A stretch of 42,809 nucleotides of DNA from Deltaproteobacteria bacterium (GTDB taxonomy: Bacteria > Desulfobacterota > GWC2-55-46), in contig JACRCH010000045.1 of assembly GCA_016219115.1 (NCBI GenBank), positions 1 through 42,809 of the forward strand. Reading direction: 5' to 3'. Positions within the stretch are counted from its first letter, which is position 1. Every line of letters begins with the position of its first letter. This document shows, piece after piece, positions 9,207-18,029 of this stretch. The notes under the pieces are model-generated. The model was not told the DNA's origin, searched no databases, and saw nothing but the letters and a program-made list of their open reading frames with translations. Both the position numbers and the translations under genes were made by a program.

Positions 9207-10182
9207 GATAATAAGGCTTCTTAAGGCCGGGAAAGACTCCTACATCTCGGGACAGGCTTTAAGCGCCGCCCTTGGGGTATCGAGGACCGCCGTCTGGAAG
9301 CATATAGAGAAGGCGAGGGAGATGGGCTTCTCCATAGAGGCGCTCCCTTCGAAGGGCTACAGGCTCAACACCTCTGCCGACGCCCCCTTTAACGGCATCG
9401 AGGTATCCTCCGGGCTTGAAACCGGCTTCATCGGCCGCAATATCTGTTTTTACCCGTCGCTCGATTCCACGAACATGAAGGCATTCGAACTCGGAAGGCA
9501 AGGAGCGCCCGAAGGCACCGCCGTCATAGCCGACAGCCAGACCGGAGGCAAAGGCAGGCTCGGCAGAAGGTGGGAGTCCCCCGCCGGAGCCAACCTCTAC
9601 ACATCTATCATACTGAGACCGGGGATACCCCCCAGGCACGCTCACAACCTCACATTCCTCTCGGCCGTCGCGGTCGCAGAGACCGTTGAGCGTTTCAGCC
9701 CCGTAAGGCCGACCGTGAAGTGGCCCAACGACATCCTCCTGGACGGCAAAAAGGTGGCCGGGATACTGATGGAGATGGACTCTGAGCCGGACAGGGTCCA
9801 TTTTGTCGTGGCCGGCATCGGCGTAAACATCAACATCAAAGTTACGGCTTTCCCGGACCGGTTGAGGCCCATGGCTACCTCCCTGTACGAAAAGAGCGGG
9901 AAGGAGACCAACAGGGCCGTCTTCACCTGCGTCCTTTATTCGAGCCTTGAGAAATGGTATAAGGTATACAGGGAGAAGGGTTTTTTACCGCTTATGGAAG
10001 CGTGGAAGGGCTTTTTCGCTTCGGTCGGCAAGACCGTCACCGTCAGGAGCTTCGACAGCGTAATAGAAGGCGTGTGCCTTGGCGTCGATGACGACGACGG
10101 GGCTCTGCTCGTAAAGACCCGGGCCGGAGCGATAGAGCGGGTCGTATCCGGGGATGTTGAGATTAAAAGAGATGGTCTTTAG
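9178..10182 (+). CDS. birA: Bifunctional biotin ligase / biotin operon repressor
   Basis: Attaches biotin to carboxyl carrier proteins and, through its N-terminal winged helix, probably represses biotin genes. Residues about 10-65 are the HTH (SGQALSAALGVSRTAVWKHI). The catalytic domain has GGKGRLGR at 123-130 for biotinyl-AMP binding, KWPNDIL at 181-187 and KKVAGILMEM from about 191. A C-terminal SH3-like domain completes the 334-residue, two-function form. The chosen ATG lies inside the end of nadC and is preceded by GGAAGTGG. The downstream coaX gene is separated by a 280-bp repeat-bearing gap. Confidence 0.95.
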   Translation: MQAKEAAEVEIIRLLKAGKDSYISGQALSAALGVSRTAVWKHIEKAREMGFSIEALPSKGYRLNTSADAPFNGIEVSSGLETGFIGRNICFYPSLDSTNMKAFELGRQGAPEGTAVIADSQTGGKGRLGRRWESPAGANLYTSIILRPGIPPRHAHNLTFLSAVAVAETVERFSPVRPTVKWPNDILLDGKKVAGILMEMDSEPDRVHFVVAGIGVNINIKVTAFPDRLRPMATSLYEKSGKETNRAVFTCVLYSSLEKWYKVYREKGFLPLMEAWKGFFASVGKTVTVRSFDSVIEGVCLGVDDDDGALLVKTRAGAIERVVSGDVEIKRDGL

Positions 10183-10292
10183 CAGGCTGTTGAAAAACAA
10201 CCCGGCCCCGGCAGATCCGGGGACGGAAAAGACGGCCGGCCGCTCGCCGCGGAAGGCAGTGATAAGGCGAGCCGTATAAATGAAAATTTCCT
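10181..10292 (+). repeat. GGCTGTTGAAAAAC repeat family, copy A
   Basis: This copy begins GCAGGCTGTTGAAAAAC at the birA stop and continues through a CCCCGG/CCGGGG hairpin (10206-10222), GACGGAAAAG and TAAGGCGAGCC. The same ordered blocks occur inverted at 38984-39117, more degenerate at 19307-19420, and as a tail fragment at 40914-40945. It carries no gene and no T-run, so it is a dispersed non-coding element rather than an obvious terminator. Confidence 0.55.
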
Positions 10293-10464
10293 TGCCGGGC
10301 ACATACCCCGCAGGGGTTGTACGGATCGCGAGACTTTTTTAGCGTTAAAGAAAGCGCCTGCGATCAGAAGGCACGCAGAGCCGTAAACCAGGTCTCAGGC
10401 GTACCGACACTTGAAAAGCAATATCCCGTTGGACAGAAATCGGGATCGGCCGGGTCTTGAAATC

Positions 10465-11226
10465 ATGCTCCTTGCCATAGACATAGGTAATACCAATATC
10501 GTTATCGGGGTCCTCACGGACGGGGTCCTCCTGAAGCACTGGAGGCTTTCTACCGACAAGAGGCGCACGGCCGATGAGTACGGGCTTCTTCTTAAGTCCC
10601 TTTTTTCGTCGGCCGGGGACGCGATGGAGATAAACGGAGCGATAATCGCCTCGGTCGTGCCGTCTTTAACCCCGGTGTTCAAGGAGGCGCTCCCGGGATA
10701 CATCGGCGTGGAGCCGCTTGTGGTCGGCGAGTCCGTTACGCCCTCCATGCCGGTCCTGACCGACAACCCCTCCGAGGTCGGCTCCGACAGGATCGTAAAC
10801 GCGGTAGCGGCGTACAGCGTTTTTAAGACCGCCCTTATCGTGGTGGATTTCGGCACCGCCGTGACCTTCGACTATGTGACTGAAAGGGGTGAGTACGCGG
10901 GGGGGCTTATCGCGCCGGGGATATCCATATCGGCCGAAGCGCTCTATAAAAAGACCGCCAAGCTCCCGAGGGTCGATGTCGGCAGGCCATCGACGGTGGT
11001 GGGCAAGAACACCGTCGAGAGCATGCGCTCGGGCATATACTGGGGGTTTGTCGGCCTTGTGGACGGCATAATAGAGAGGATGATAAACGAGGTCGGAGGC
11101 TCGCCCGGGATAATCGCCACCGGGGGGCTCGCTCCGCTTGTAATAGGCGGCAGCAGTTATGTTACCGAGTCGGATGAGTTTTTGACTCTCAAGGGATTGC
11201 GTATAATCTACGAAGGGAAGAGATAA
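10465..11226 (+). CDS. coaX: Type III pantothenate kinase
   Basis: Phosphorylates pantothenate, the first step of coenzyme A synthesis, in the CoaX class that is insensitive to CoA feedback. The protein opens MLLAIDIGNTNIVIGV, the family's ATP-binding signature, and contains VGSDRIVNAVAAY, VVDFGTAVTFD and the late ATGGLAPL block. The frame is open 18 codons further upstream to a TTG at 10411. The ATG at 10465 gives the normal length of 253 residues and the conserved N-terminus, so I prefer it. The stop is directly followed by the ATG of the TPR gene. BirA and CoaX neighbours are common in bacteria. Confidence 0.93.
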   Translation: MLLAIDIGNTNIVIGVLTDGVLLKHWRLSTDKRRTADEYGLLLKSLFSSAGDAMEINGAIIASVVPSLTPVFKEALPGYIGVEPLVVGESVTPSMPVLTDNPSEVGSDRIVNAVAAYSVFKTALIVVDFGTAVTFDYVTERGEYAGGLIAPGISISAEALYKKTAKLPRVDVGRPSTVVGKNTVESMRSGIYWGFVGLVDGIIERMINEVGGSPGIIATGGLAPLVIGGSSYVTESDEFLTLKGLRIIYEGKR

Positions 11227-11703
11227 ATGGCATCTGAAACAGCGAACGAGAACTTTACGGCAGGGATCCGCTTCTTAAAGGAAGAGAACATGGACAAGGC
11301 CCTCAGGGCCTTTGAAAAGGCGTGGAAGGAAGACAGGGAGAACGCCGACTACATGTCGTACTACGGCATGTGCAAGGCCGTCAGGGGAGGAGAGATCGGC
11401 CTCGGCCTCGAGCTTTGCACCAAGGCCATAAAGAAGGAGTTCTTCAAGGCCGAGTTCTACCAGAACCTGGGTAAAGTCTACATGGCCGCCGGGAACAAGA
11501 AAGGCGCCATAAAGGTATTCCTCAAGGGTCTGAAGTTCGCCCCGCAGGATGACGGTCTCAACAAGCTGCTTATAGAGCTTGGGTTCAGGAACAAGCCCGT
11601 CATACCGGTCCTCGACAGGGGCAACCCCATCAATAAGGCTTTAGGCATACTTTTCAGAAGGACGATCCCCGGACTTTTCAGAAAGGGAAGCGGCAAGGGT
11701 TGA
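11227..11703 (+). CDS. Small tetratricopeptide repeat protein
   Basis: A 158-residue protein with no signal peptide. Three or so TPR-like helix pairs are visible: AGIRFLKEENMDKALRAFEK, a middle one around SYYGMCKAVRGGEIGLGLEL, and NLGKVYMAAGNKKGAIKVFL. It probably mediates protein contacts. The C-terminal 40 residues are basic and proline-containing with no recognised domain. It starts immediately after the coaX stop (TAAATG), with GAAGGGA as ribosome binding site, so the two are co-translated. No specific function can be assigned. Confidence 0.75.
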   Translation: MASETANENFTAGIRFLKEENMDKALRAFEKAWKEDRENADYMSYYGMCKAVRGGEIGLGLELCTKAIKKEFFKAEFYQNLGKVYMAAGNKKGAIKVFLKGLKFAPQDDGLNKLLIELGFRNKPVIPVLDRGNPINKALGILFRRTIPGLFRKGSGKG

Positions 11704-11761
11704 CGCCGCCGGGCGGTTCGTCCTTCCAGCCCGTACCCCTCAAAAAAACAGGAGGCGTATC

Positions 11762-13858
11762 TTGGAATTCTCTCCGGCGGACAAAAGAAACATTTCCATC
11801 ATAGCGCACGGCGGAGCCGGCAAGACCACCCTTGCGGAGGCGATGCTCTTTGACGCCGGGGCGACCGAGCGGCTCGGCCGCGTTGATGACGAGACCTCGG
11901 TGCTAGATTACGAGCCGGAGGAGCACAAAAGAAGGATAAGCATCTCAGCCGCCGTGCACCATTACGACTGGAACGGCACCAGGGTAAACCTGATCGACAC
12001 GCCGGGGTATTCAAACTTCCTCACCGAGACAAGGGACGCTTTAAGGATAACGGGAGGCGCGGTCGTAATATTGAGCGCCATCTCCGGCGTAAAGGTGCAG
12101 ACCGAGCGGATATGGGAGTTCGCCGACGAGTTCGAGGTCTGCAGGATCGCGTTTGTCAACAAGATGGACCGCGACAGGGCGAGTTTTTTTCGCGCCGTGG
12201 ACGACATGGAAAAGGTCCTCAAGGTCAAAGGGGTCCCGGTCCAGATGCCCGTTGGCGAGGGTTCGGCCTTCAAGGGGGTCGTCGACCTCGTTACGATGAA
12301 GGCGTACATCTACAAAGACGACCTCTCCGGCGGGTACGAGGTAAAGGAAGTCCCCGCAGAGCTTAAAAAACAGGCCGCGAAGATGAGAGAAGAGATGGTG
12401 TCCGCTATAGTCGAGGCGGACGATGGGCTTACGGAGAAGTACTTGAGCGGGGAAGAGATACCTGTTGAATCTCTCCTGAAGGCGCTGCGCGAAGGGGTCC
12501 TTACAAAGAGGTTCATCCCGGTATTTTTAGGCTCAGCCGCCAAAAACATCGGCGTAAACCTCCTCATGGACGCGGTAAACCTGACGCTGCCGTCGCCTCT
12601 GGACAAGGGGACGATAAGGGGGGTTATAAAGGGCACTGACCCAAGGACCGGAGAAGATGTGGAAAGAAGGCCGGATGTGGACGGGCCGTTTTCAGCCTTC
12701 GTCTTCAAGACCATCATAGACCCGTATACGGGGAAGCTCTCCGTCTTCAGGATATATTCCGGCACCGTGCGCGCCGACTCTACCGTTTATAACCCGGCAA
12801 GGGACGTAAAAGAGAAGCTCTCTCACCTGTACGTCATGGAGGGAAAGAAGATCAAGGAGGTCTCAAAGGCCGCCGCCGGCGACATAGTAGCCGTGGCCAA
12901 GCTCAAGGACACCCGCACAGGGGACACGCTCTCGGATGCGGCCGCGCCTGTGGTATTCCGGCCGTTCCCTCCGGTCAACCCGGGCTTATCCTACGCCATA
13001 CACCCGAAGACCAAGGCCGACGAGGACAAGGTCCCCACGGCAATGGCCAGGCTGATGGAAGAGGACACAGCGCTTGATTTCAGGAGGGATGAGCAGACAA
13101 ACGAGTTCCTGCTGTCCGGGGTCGGCCAGGTGCACCTCGAGGTGAGCATAGAGAAGCTCAAGAGGAAGTTCGGCTGCGAGGTAGAGCTTAAGACCCCGAG
13201 GGTCCCGTACAAGGAGACCATACGCTCGCATGTCAAGGTGCAGGGCAAGTACAGGAAGCAGTCCGGAGGCAAGGGGCAGTACGGGGATGTCTGGCTCGAT
13301 ATCAGCCCGCTGGCCAGGGGCCGGGGCTTTGAGTTCGTCGACGCCGTCACCGGCGGGTCTATCCCGCGCCAGTTCATACCGGCGGTGGAGAAGGGGATAA
13401 GGGAGGCGATGCACGGCGGCGTGCTGGCGGGCTTCCCGGTGACGGACGTAAAGGCGATACTCTACGACGGGTCGTACCATTCCGTTGACTCTTCGGAGAT
13501 GGCGTTCAAGATAGCCGCCTCGATGGGGTTTAAAAAGGGGATGGAGCAGGCGCACCCCGTCATCCTTGAGCCGATAATGAAGATGGAGATAAACGTCCCG
13601 GATGAGTGCCTCGGGGACTGCATAGGGGATATAAACGCAAGAAGGGGCAAGATCCTTGGCGCCGAGCCGAAGGCCGGGAGCCAGACGGTAAAGGCCACGG
13701 TCCCGATGGCCGAGGTCATCACTTACGCCAGCGATCTAAGGGGGCTGACCGGCGACAGGGGGATATTCACGATGGAGTTCTCCCATTACGAGGAGGTCCC
13801 CACTTACCTGAGCCAGAAGATAACGGCGGCCGCTCATCCGGAAAAGGCGAAGTCTTAA
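11762..13858 (+). CDS. Elongation factor G-like GTPase (EF-G paralogue)
   Basis: A five-domain translational GTPase of 698 residues. The P-loop reads AHGGAGKTT (15-23) rather than the AHIDAGKTT of canonical EF-G. The G3 motif is DTPGYSNF, starting at D79, in place of DTPGHVDF, and the G4 motif is NKMD at 133-136. These changes are characteristic of the EF-G-like subfamily often annotated fusA2 or EF-G-II, whose role is poorly defined and which may not be the main translocase. Domain IV/V motifs (GGKGQYGDVWL, DINARRGKILG) are intact. The start is a TTG with an excellent GGAGG element 6 nt upstream. No rpsL, rpsG or tuf lies nearby, which supports it being a paralogue rather than the str-operon fusA. 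Confidence 0.88.
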   Translation: MEFSPADKRNISIIAHGGAGKTTLAEAMLFDAGATERLGRVDDETSVLDYEPEEHKRRISISAAVHHYDWNGTRVNLIDTPGYSNFLTETRDALRITGGAVVILSAISGVKVQTERIWEFADEFEVCRIAFVNKMDRDRASFFRAVDDMEKVLKVKGVPVQMPVGEGSAFKGVVDLVTMKAYIYKDDLSGGYEVKEVPAELKKQAAKMREEMVSAIVEADDGLTEKYLSGEEIPVESLLKALREGVLTKRFIPVFLGSAAKNIGVNLLMDAVNLTLPSPLDKGTIRGVIKGTDPRTGEDVERRPDVDGPFSAFVFKTIIDPYTGKLSVFRIYSGTVRADSTVYNPARDVKEKLSHLYVMEGKKIKEVSKAAAGDIVAVAKLKDTRTGDTLSDAAAPVVFRPFPPVNPGLSYAIHPKTKADEDKVPTAMARLMEEDTALDFRRDEQTNEFLLSGVGQVHLEVSIEKLKRKFGCEVELKTPRVPYKETIRSHVKVQGKYRKQSGGKGQYGDVWLDISPLARGRGFEFVDAVTGGSIPRQFIPAVEKGIREAMHGGVLAGFPVTDVKAILYDGSYHSVDSSEMAFKIAASMGFKKGMEQAHPVILEPIMKMEINVPDECLGDCIGDINARRGKILGAEPKAGSQTVKATVPMAEVITYASDLRGLTGDRGIFTMEFSHYEEVPTYLSQKITAAAHPEKAKS

Positions 13859-13861
13859 TAT

Positions 13862-14848
13862 ATGAAGGTCAAGCAGAGCCTGTTGAAGTTCATCTCCCCG
13901 GAGACCCCGGAGGAGATAAAGCTCAAGGTGGCGAAAGTCCAGCCGCCGGAGCCGCTTAGCCCGGAAGACCAGGTGACGGCGCTTGTCGTCCTGGGCTTCG
14001 ACAAGAACTCTACAGTATCGGAGGCCGCCAAAAAGGGGCTGTTTGAGTACCCGGCAGAGCGTCTTCTCGAAGCCCTTGAGAAGAAACTCGACCCGCTGGT
14101 GATAAAAAAGACAGTCTCCATGCACGGGGAGAACGACGCCGTTATCATAATGGCGGCGATGAACCCCGGGACCGACGATGAGACCATGAAGACCATAGCC
14201 GAGACCGGCCCCGAGGAGGTCGCGGCCGTCTTCATCGATGAGATAGAGACTGTCCGCGGCAAACCGTTCATCATCGAGTCGCTCAGGAAAAACCCCAGGG
14301 CCGCGAGACTTGTTATCGATGAGATAGAGACCCGTCTTTCGGCGCCCGCCGCGGAACAAACGGACCGCCACAAGCCCCCGGAGAAAGAGGATGCGTTGGC
14401 CGCGAGCATGAAGGACGACAAAAAAGAGGTGGACGAGCACAACATGTATCAGGCCGTAAAAAACATGTCCATGGGACAAAAGATCAAGCTTGCGCTCTCG
14501 GGCAGCAAATCGGCGCGTGAGTTTCTGGTAAAGGATTCGAACAAGATGGTGTCGCTCGCGGTTTTGAAGAACCCGAGGATTACCGAGGACGAGGTGCTCA
14601 AAGTCGCCAACACCAAGGGGACCCCGGAAGACCTCTTGAGACATATCGCCCGGAACAAGGAGTGGGTGAAGAGCTACAGCGTCAAGATTGGGATGATATC
14701 GAACCCCAAGACGCCTCTGCCCATATCCATGAAGCTCCTGGACAGCCTCTATGAGAAAGATCTCCAGAAGATATGCAAGAGCAAGAACATACCGAGCGTG
14801 CTCGCCTCGGCCGCGCGGAGAAAACTGGATAGCAAGGGTAAAAAGTAA
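13862..14848 (+). CDS. Conserved uncharacterised alpha-helical protein
   Basis: A 328-residue cytosolic protein that starts 3 nt after the EF-G-like stop. I do not recognise a named domain. It is almost entirely helical, without signal peptide or membrane segments, and has two parts joined by a charged linker at about 165-195. The C-terminal half has short helical repeats such as SLAVLKNPRITEDEVLKVAN and IGMISNPKTPLPISMKLL, which resemble HEAT/ARM-like or leucine-rich-variant solenoids. The N-terminal half has similar 'NP' repeats (MAAMNPGTDDETMKTIAE). Immediate adjacency to the GTPase and to nfo suggests co-expression only. Confidence 0.7.
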   Translation: MKVKQSLLKFISPETPEEIKLKVAKVQPPEPLSPEDQVTALVVLGFDKNSTVSEAAKKGLFEYPAERLLEALEKKLDPLVIKKTVSMHGENDAVIIMAAMNPGTDDETMKTIAETGPEEVAAVFIDEIETVRGKPFIIESLRKNPRAARLVIDEIETRLSAPAAEQTDRHKPPEKEDALAASMKDDKKEVDEHNMYQAVKNMSMGQKIKLALSGSKSAREFLVKDSNKMVSLAVLKNPRITEDEVLKVANTKGTPEDLLRHIARNKEWVKSYSVKIGMISNPKTPLPISMKLLDSLYEKDLQKICKSKNIPSVLASAARRKLDSKGKK

Positions 14849-14856
14849 GGCGTAAG

Positions 14857-15720
14857 ATGCCCGTCGGCGTGCACACATCAATAGCGGGGGGCCTGGCCCT
14901 GTCCGTTGACAGGGCGGCGGAGCTGGGGTGCGACTCGATGCAGATATTCGGGAGAAACCCCAGGAGCTGGGGGTTTCTCCCGGTCTCCCCAACCGATGTC
15001 TCGCTATTCAGAAAGAGGAGGACGATCGCCGGGATATGGCCCGTCGTCATCCACACCACCTACCTTATAAACCTCTCCTCTCCAGACGACGCGAACTACG
15101 AAAAATCGGTGGACCTCTTTAAAAACGAGCTTATGACGGCCGAAGATCTCGGGGCCGACTACCTTGTCACGCACCTGGGAAGCCCGCATGAGCTGGGCCC
15201 TGAGTTCGCCGTCGAGAGAATCGAAGACGCCCTCGCCGCGACAGCCAAAAGCCCCTACGGTAAAAAAACGATGATACTCTTCGAGAACACCGCCGGGGCA
15301 GGCAACAGTTTCGGAAGCGACCTGGCGGCCCTCGGCGGGCTTATAGAGAGGGCCCTGGGGTTGGGGCTTCCTGCGGGCATATGTTTCGACACCTGCCACG
15401 CATTTGCCGCTGGCTACCCGATGAAGACCGCTTGCGACATAGGCGGTCTCGTAAAGACGATAGAAAGGGATGTGGGGCTTGAGAACCTCAAGGTCATCCA
15501 CCTCAACGACTCCAAGGGGGAGTTCGGGAGCAACCTTGACCGCCACGAACACATCGGGAAAGGCAAGATCGGCCTTGAGGCGTTCAAACGCCTTTTAACG
15601 CGACCCGGGATCAGGGATGTGCCCATGATACTGGAGACACCGAAGAAGACCCCCCAGGACGACCCCCGTAACTTAAGGGTGGTGAGGGAAATACTGAAGG
15701 AACGGAAGAAAAAGAAGTAA
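14857..15720 (+). CDS. nfo: Endonuclease IV (AP endonuclease)
   Basis: Zn-dependent apurinic/apyrimidinic endonuclease of base excision repair, a TIM barrel of 287 residues. The family's metal-ligand segments are present in order: VTHLGSPHE, ILFENTAGAGN, ICFDTCHAFAAGY, HLNDSKGEFGSNLDRHEHIG and ILETP. The N-terminus VGVHTSIAGG is canonical. The ATG sits 8 nt after the preceding stop with a TAAGG element before it, so it belongs to the same transcript as the EF-G-like gene. Confidence 0.96.
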   Translation: MPVGVHTSIAGGLALSVDRAAELGCDSMQIFGRNPRSWGFLPVSPTDVSLFRKRRTIAGIWPVVIHTTYLINLSSPDDANYEKSVDLFKNELMTAEDLGADYLVTHLGSPHELGPEFAVERIEDALAATAKSPYGKKTMILFENTAGAGNSFGSDLAALGGLIERALGLGLPAGICFDTCHAFAAGYPMKTACDIGGLVKTIERDVGLENLKVIHLNDSKGEFGSNLDRHEHIGKGKIGLEAFKRLLTRPGIRDVPMILETPKKTPQDDPRNLRVVREILKERKKKK

Positions 15721-15850
15721 TCACTTGAATTGGTGGCTATTTCTGGTTTACGATTAGACCTTCAGGACACTTTAAACTGGTCTAAGGCTCCGGGTTTGAG
15801 CCTGCTTTGGCAACACAGACCGCAAAGACCGCGTTTCAAACCGTATCTAA

Positions 15851-15966
15851 ATGAACCACCCCGGAGCTTTTCTCCGGGGTATCTCCTTAACCCTCCCCCA
15901 TCGAGGGGGAGGGTTTTTATAAGGAAACCATGATAACAAGCTACAGGGAATTTTGTGATTAAATCC
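15851..15966 (-). repeat. Composite palindromic repeat (inverted copy)
   Basis: Read on the minus strand this is the same ordered element as 28744-28953: TTTAATCACAAAATTCC, a degenerated TGTAGCTTG hairpin, GGTTTCCTTATAAAA, a CCTCCCCC/GGGGGAGG hairpin, TTAAGGAGATACC, then a CCCCGGAG/CTCCGGGG hairpin (15858-15880) and GGTTCAT. The upstream stretch 15721-15850 has no gene that I can support. Immediately downstream, CCCGGCT/AGCCGGG at 15978-15994 forms another hairpin ahead of trxB. Confidence 0.6.
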
Positions 15967-16022
15967 CGGCCCTTTATCCCGGCTTAAAGCCGGGGTAGGG
16001 TTCGTTTTAAGGAGGCTTTTTG

Positions 16023-16931
16023 ATGTACGACCTTATAATCATAGGCGGAGGGCCTGCGGGGCTCACGGCCGGCATATACGCGCAGAGGGCGCGGCTTAAG
16101 ACGGTGCTCCTTGAAAAGCAGATGGTCGGCGGGCAGATCGCCGTCAGCGACGTCATAGAGAACTTCCCCGGTTTTCCCTCTATAAGCGGGGCAGCCCTGA
16201 TGGAGAAGTTCGAGGAGCACGCCAGGGGGCTCGGACTCGAAATACGGTTCGCGGATGTCTTGAATATCGAGGTCGAGGGCGACGACAAGGTCGTTAAGAC
16301 CTCGGAAGGCGACCTTAGAACCAGGGCCGTTATCGTGGCCACCGGCGCCAAACCCAGGCGCCTCGGCGTGCCGGGCGAAAAGGAGCTTACCGGCAAGGGA
16401 GTCTCCTACTGCGCCACCTGCGACGGGCCGTTTTTCAGGGGAAGAGATGTGATGGTCGTAGGCGGCGGCGACACGGCGGTAAAAGAGGCGGCGTATCTCT
16501 CGAAGCTCGCCGCCAGGGTCTACCTCGTCCACAGGCGCGATAAGTTCAGGGCCGAGAAGATGCACCAGGAGAAGGTCGAGGCCGCCGCCAATATCGAGAT
16601 ACTCAGAAGCCATGCCCTCAAGGAGATAAAGGCCGAAAACGGGCTGGTGCAAAAGGCCGTCGTCATGGACTTGAAGACCAACGAGACGAAGGAGATAGCG
16701 GTCGAGGGGGTCTTCATATTCGTAGGCATAAACCCGACAACCGACTTCGTCGATGTCGAAAAGGACGGGGGCGGGTTCATAAAGACGAACCAGTTGATGG
16801 AGACGAGCGTGGCCGGCATCTACGCCGCCGGGGACTGCAGGACGACGCCGCTTTTGCAGGTCGTCACGGCCGCCGGGGACGGCGCCACGGCTGCCTTCAT
16901 GGCAGAGGCATACATCGAGGAACACAAATAG
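16023..16931 (+). CDS. trxB: Thioredoxin-disulfide reductase
   Basis: Flavoenzyme that reduces thioredoxin with NADPH. The FAD site IIGGGPAGLTAGIYA is at the N-terminus, the redox-active CATC is at 130-133 (SYCATCDGPFF), and the NADPH-binding GGGDTAVKEA follows. The C-terminal FAD motif GIYAAGDCR and LQVVTAAGDGA are present. The length of 302 residues is standard. The ATG at 16023 has AAGGAGG 7 nt upstream, so it is preferred to the TTG three bases earlier. A strong terminator follows, making it monocistronic. Confidence 0.95.
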   Translation: MYDLIIIGGGPAGLTAGIYAQRARLKTVLLEKQMVGGQIAVSDVIENFPGFPSISGAALMEKFEEHARGLGLEIRFADVLNIEVEGDDKVVKTSEGDLRTRAVIVATGAKPRRLGVPGEKELTGKGVSYCATCDGPFFRGRDVMVVGGGDTAVKEAAYLSKLAARVYLVHRRDKFRAEKMHQEKVEAAANIEILRSHALKEIKAENGLVQKAVVMDLKTNETKEIAVEGVFIFVGINPTTDFVDVEKDGGGFIKTNQLMETSVAGIYAAGDCRTTPLLQVVTAAGDGATAAFMAEAYIEEHK

Positions 16932-16963
16932 AAGAGACCTCCTGACGCTTGTTTTAAACCTGG

Positions 16964-16992
16964 AGGCGGGGCCTTAAAAGGCCCCGCCTTTT
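16964..16992 (+). terminator. Rho-independent terminator after trxB
   Basis: A perfect 10-bp stem AGGCGGGGCC/GGCCCCGCCT around TTAAAA, ending in TTTT. It lies 32 nt past the trxB stop and just before the carbamate kinase start. Confidence 0.85.
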
Positions 16993-16998
16993 CATTGG

Positions 16999-17961
16999 GT
17001 GGCGCTTTTGAAGAAGATCCTTAAAGAAAAGATAGTCGTATCCCTCGGCGGCAACGCCATAGTGAGAAGGGGCGGCTCCGGCACCATAGAGGAGCAGTTC
17101 GCCAACGCCGGGGCGGCCTGCGCCTGCGTGGCCCGGATCGCCTCCGGCGGGTCAAGCGTCATCATAACCCACGGGAACGGCCCCATAGTAGGAAACCTCG
17201 TCATCCAGAACGAATCGGCGAAGAACACCGTCCCCCCGATGCCGCTCTATATCTGCGACGCCGATTCAGAGGGAGCGATAGGTTTTGTCATCCAGCAGAC
17301 CCTGTACAACAGGCTCCATAAGATACACAGGATAAAGGAAGTGGTGGCGGTCGTCACGCAGGTGGTCGTAAACCCAAAAGACGCCGCCTTTGGCGACCCC
17401 TCCAAGCCGGTGGGCCCTTTTTACTCAAAGGAAGAGGCCGAGATCCTTTCCGTCTCCAAGGGGTGGGCGATGAAAGAGGACAGCTTCAGGGGCTACAGAC
17501 GCGTTGTCCCCTCGCCGCGGCCAATGCGTATCGTCGAGGCCGGGGTCATTGGGAGGCTCGCCGAAGAGGGTGTCGTTGTGATAGCGGCCGGCGGCGGCGG
17601 GGTGCCCGTGGTGGAAGACGGGGAGGGGATGCTAAGCGGCATTGACGCCGTAGTGGACAAGGATCTCTCTACGGCCATTCTGGCCGTAGAGACAAAGGCG
17701 AAGCTGATAATAAACCTCACCCAGACAGACATGGTATATCTGAACTTCGGCAAGCCCGGTGAAAGGGGTATCCCCGATATGGGCATAGATGAAGCCAGGA
17801 GGTATCTAGCCGAGGGGCACTTCGCGCCGGGGTCCATGAGGCCCAAGATCGAGGGGGCAGTAGAGTTTCTGGAGAACGGGGGAGACGAGGTCATAATAAC
17901 AACGCCCGAGCTTGTCGAAGAAGCGCTTGGAGGAAGGGCCGGGACCCGTATCCGCGCTTGA
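16999..17961 (+). CDS. arcC: Carbamate kinase
   Basis: Amino-acid kinase-fold enzyme that interconverts ATP plus carbamate with carbamoyl phosphate, usually making ATP in catabolism. Signatures are SLGGNAI, THGNGP with VGNL, AAGGGGVPVV and the D-K pair in IDAVVDKDLS. The length of 320 residues is normal. The start is uncertain: a GTG at 16999 without a Shine-Dalgarno, or a TTG at 17008. It sits directly behind the trxB terminator, with no arcA, arcB or purine-degradation genes nearby, so the source of its carbamoyl phosphate is not visible. Confidence 0.92.
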   Translation: MALLKKILKEKIVVSLGGNAIVRRGGSGTIEEQFANAGAACACVARIASGGSSVIITHGNGPIVGNLVIQNESAKNTVPPMPLYICDADSEGAIGFVIQQTLYNRLHKIHRIKEVVAVVTQVVVNPKDAAFGDPSKPVGPFYSKEEAEILSVSKGWAMKEDSFRGYRRVVPSPRPMRIVEAGVIGRLAEEGVVVIAAGGGGVPVVEDGEGMLSGIDAVVDKDLSTAILAVETKAKLIINLTQTDMVYLNFGKPGERGIPDMGIDEARRYLAEGHFAPGSMRPKIEGAVEFLENGGDEVIITTPELVEEALGGRAGTRIRA

Positions 17962-18029
17962 GCCTTTTGCCGCGCTTTCTTTCATGTTAACCTGTAAGAG
18001 CTTAACGAAACCGACCCGAAGGGATAAAA

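Noticed and set aside
11762-13858. Canonical fusA
   Set aside because: The P-loop and G3 motifs deviate (AHGGAGKTT, DTPGYSNF), and str-operon neighbours are missing.
15730-15933. A 67-codon plus-strand frame after nfo
   Set aside because: It runs through the composite palindromic repeat, and its peptide is low complexity (proline- and arginine-rich).
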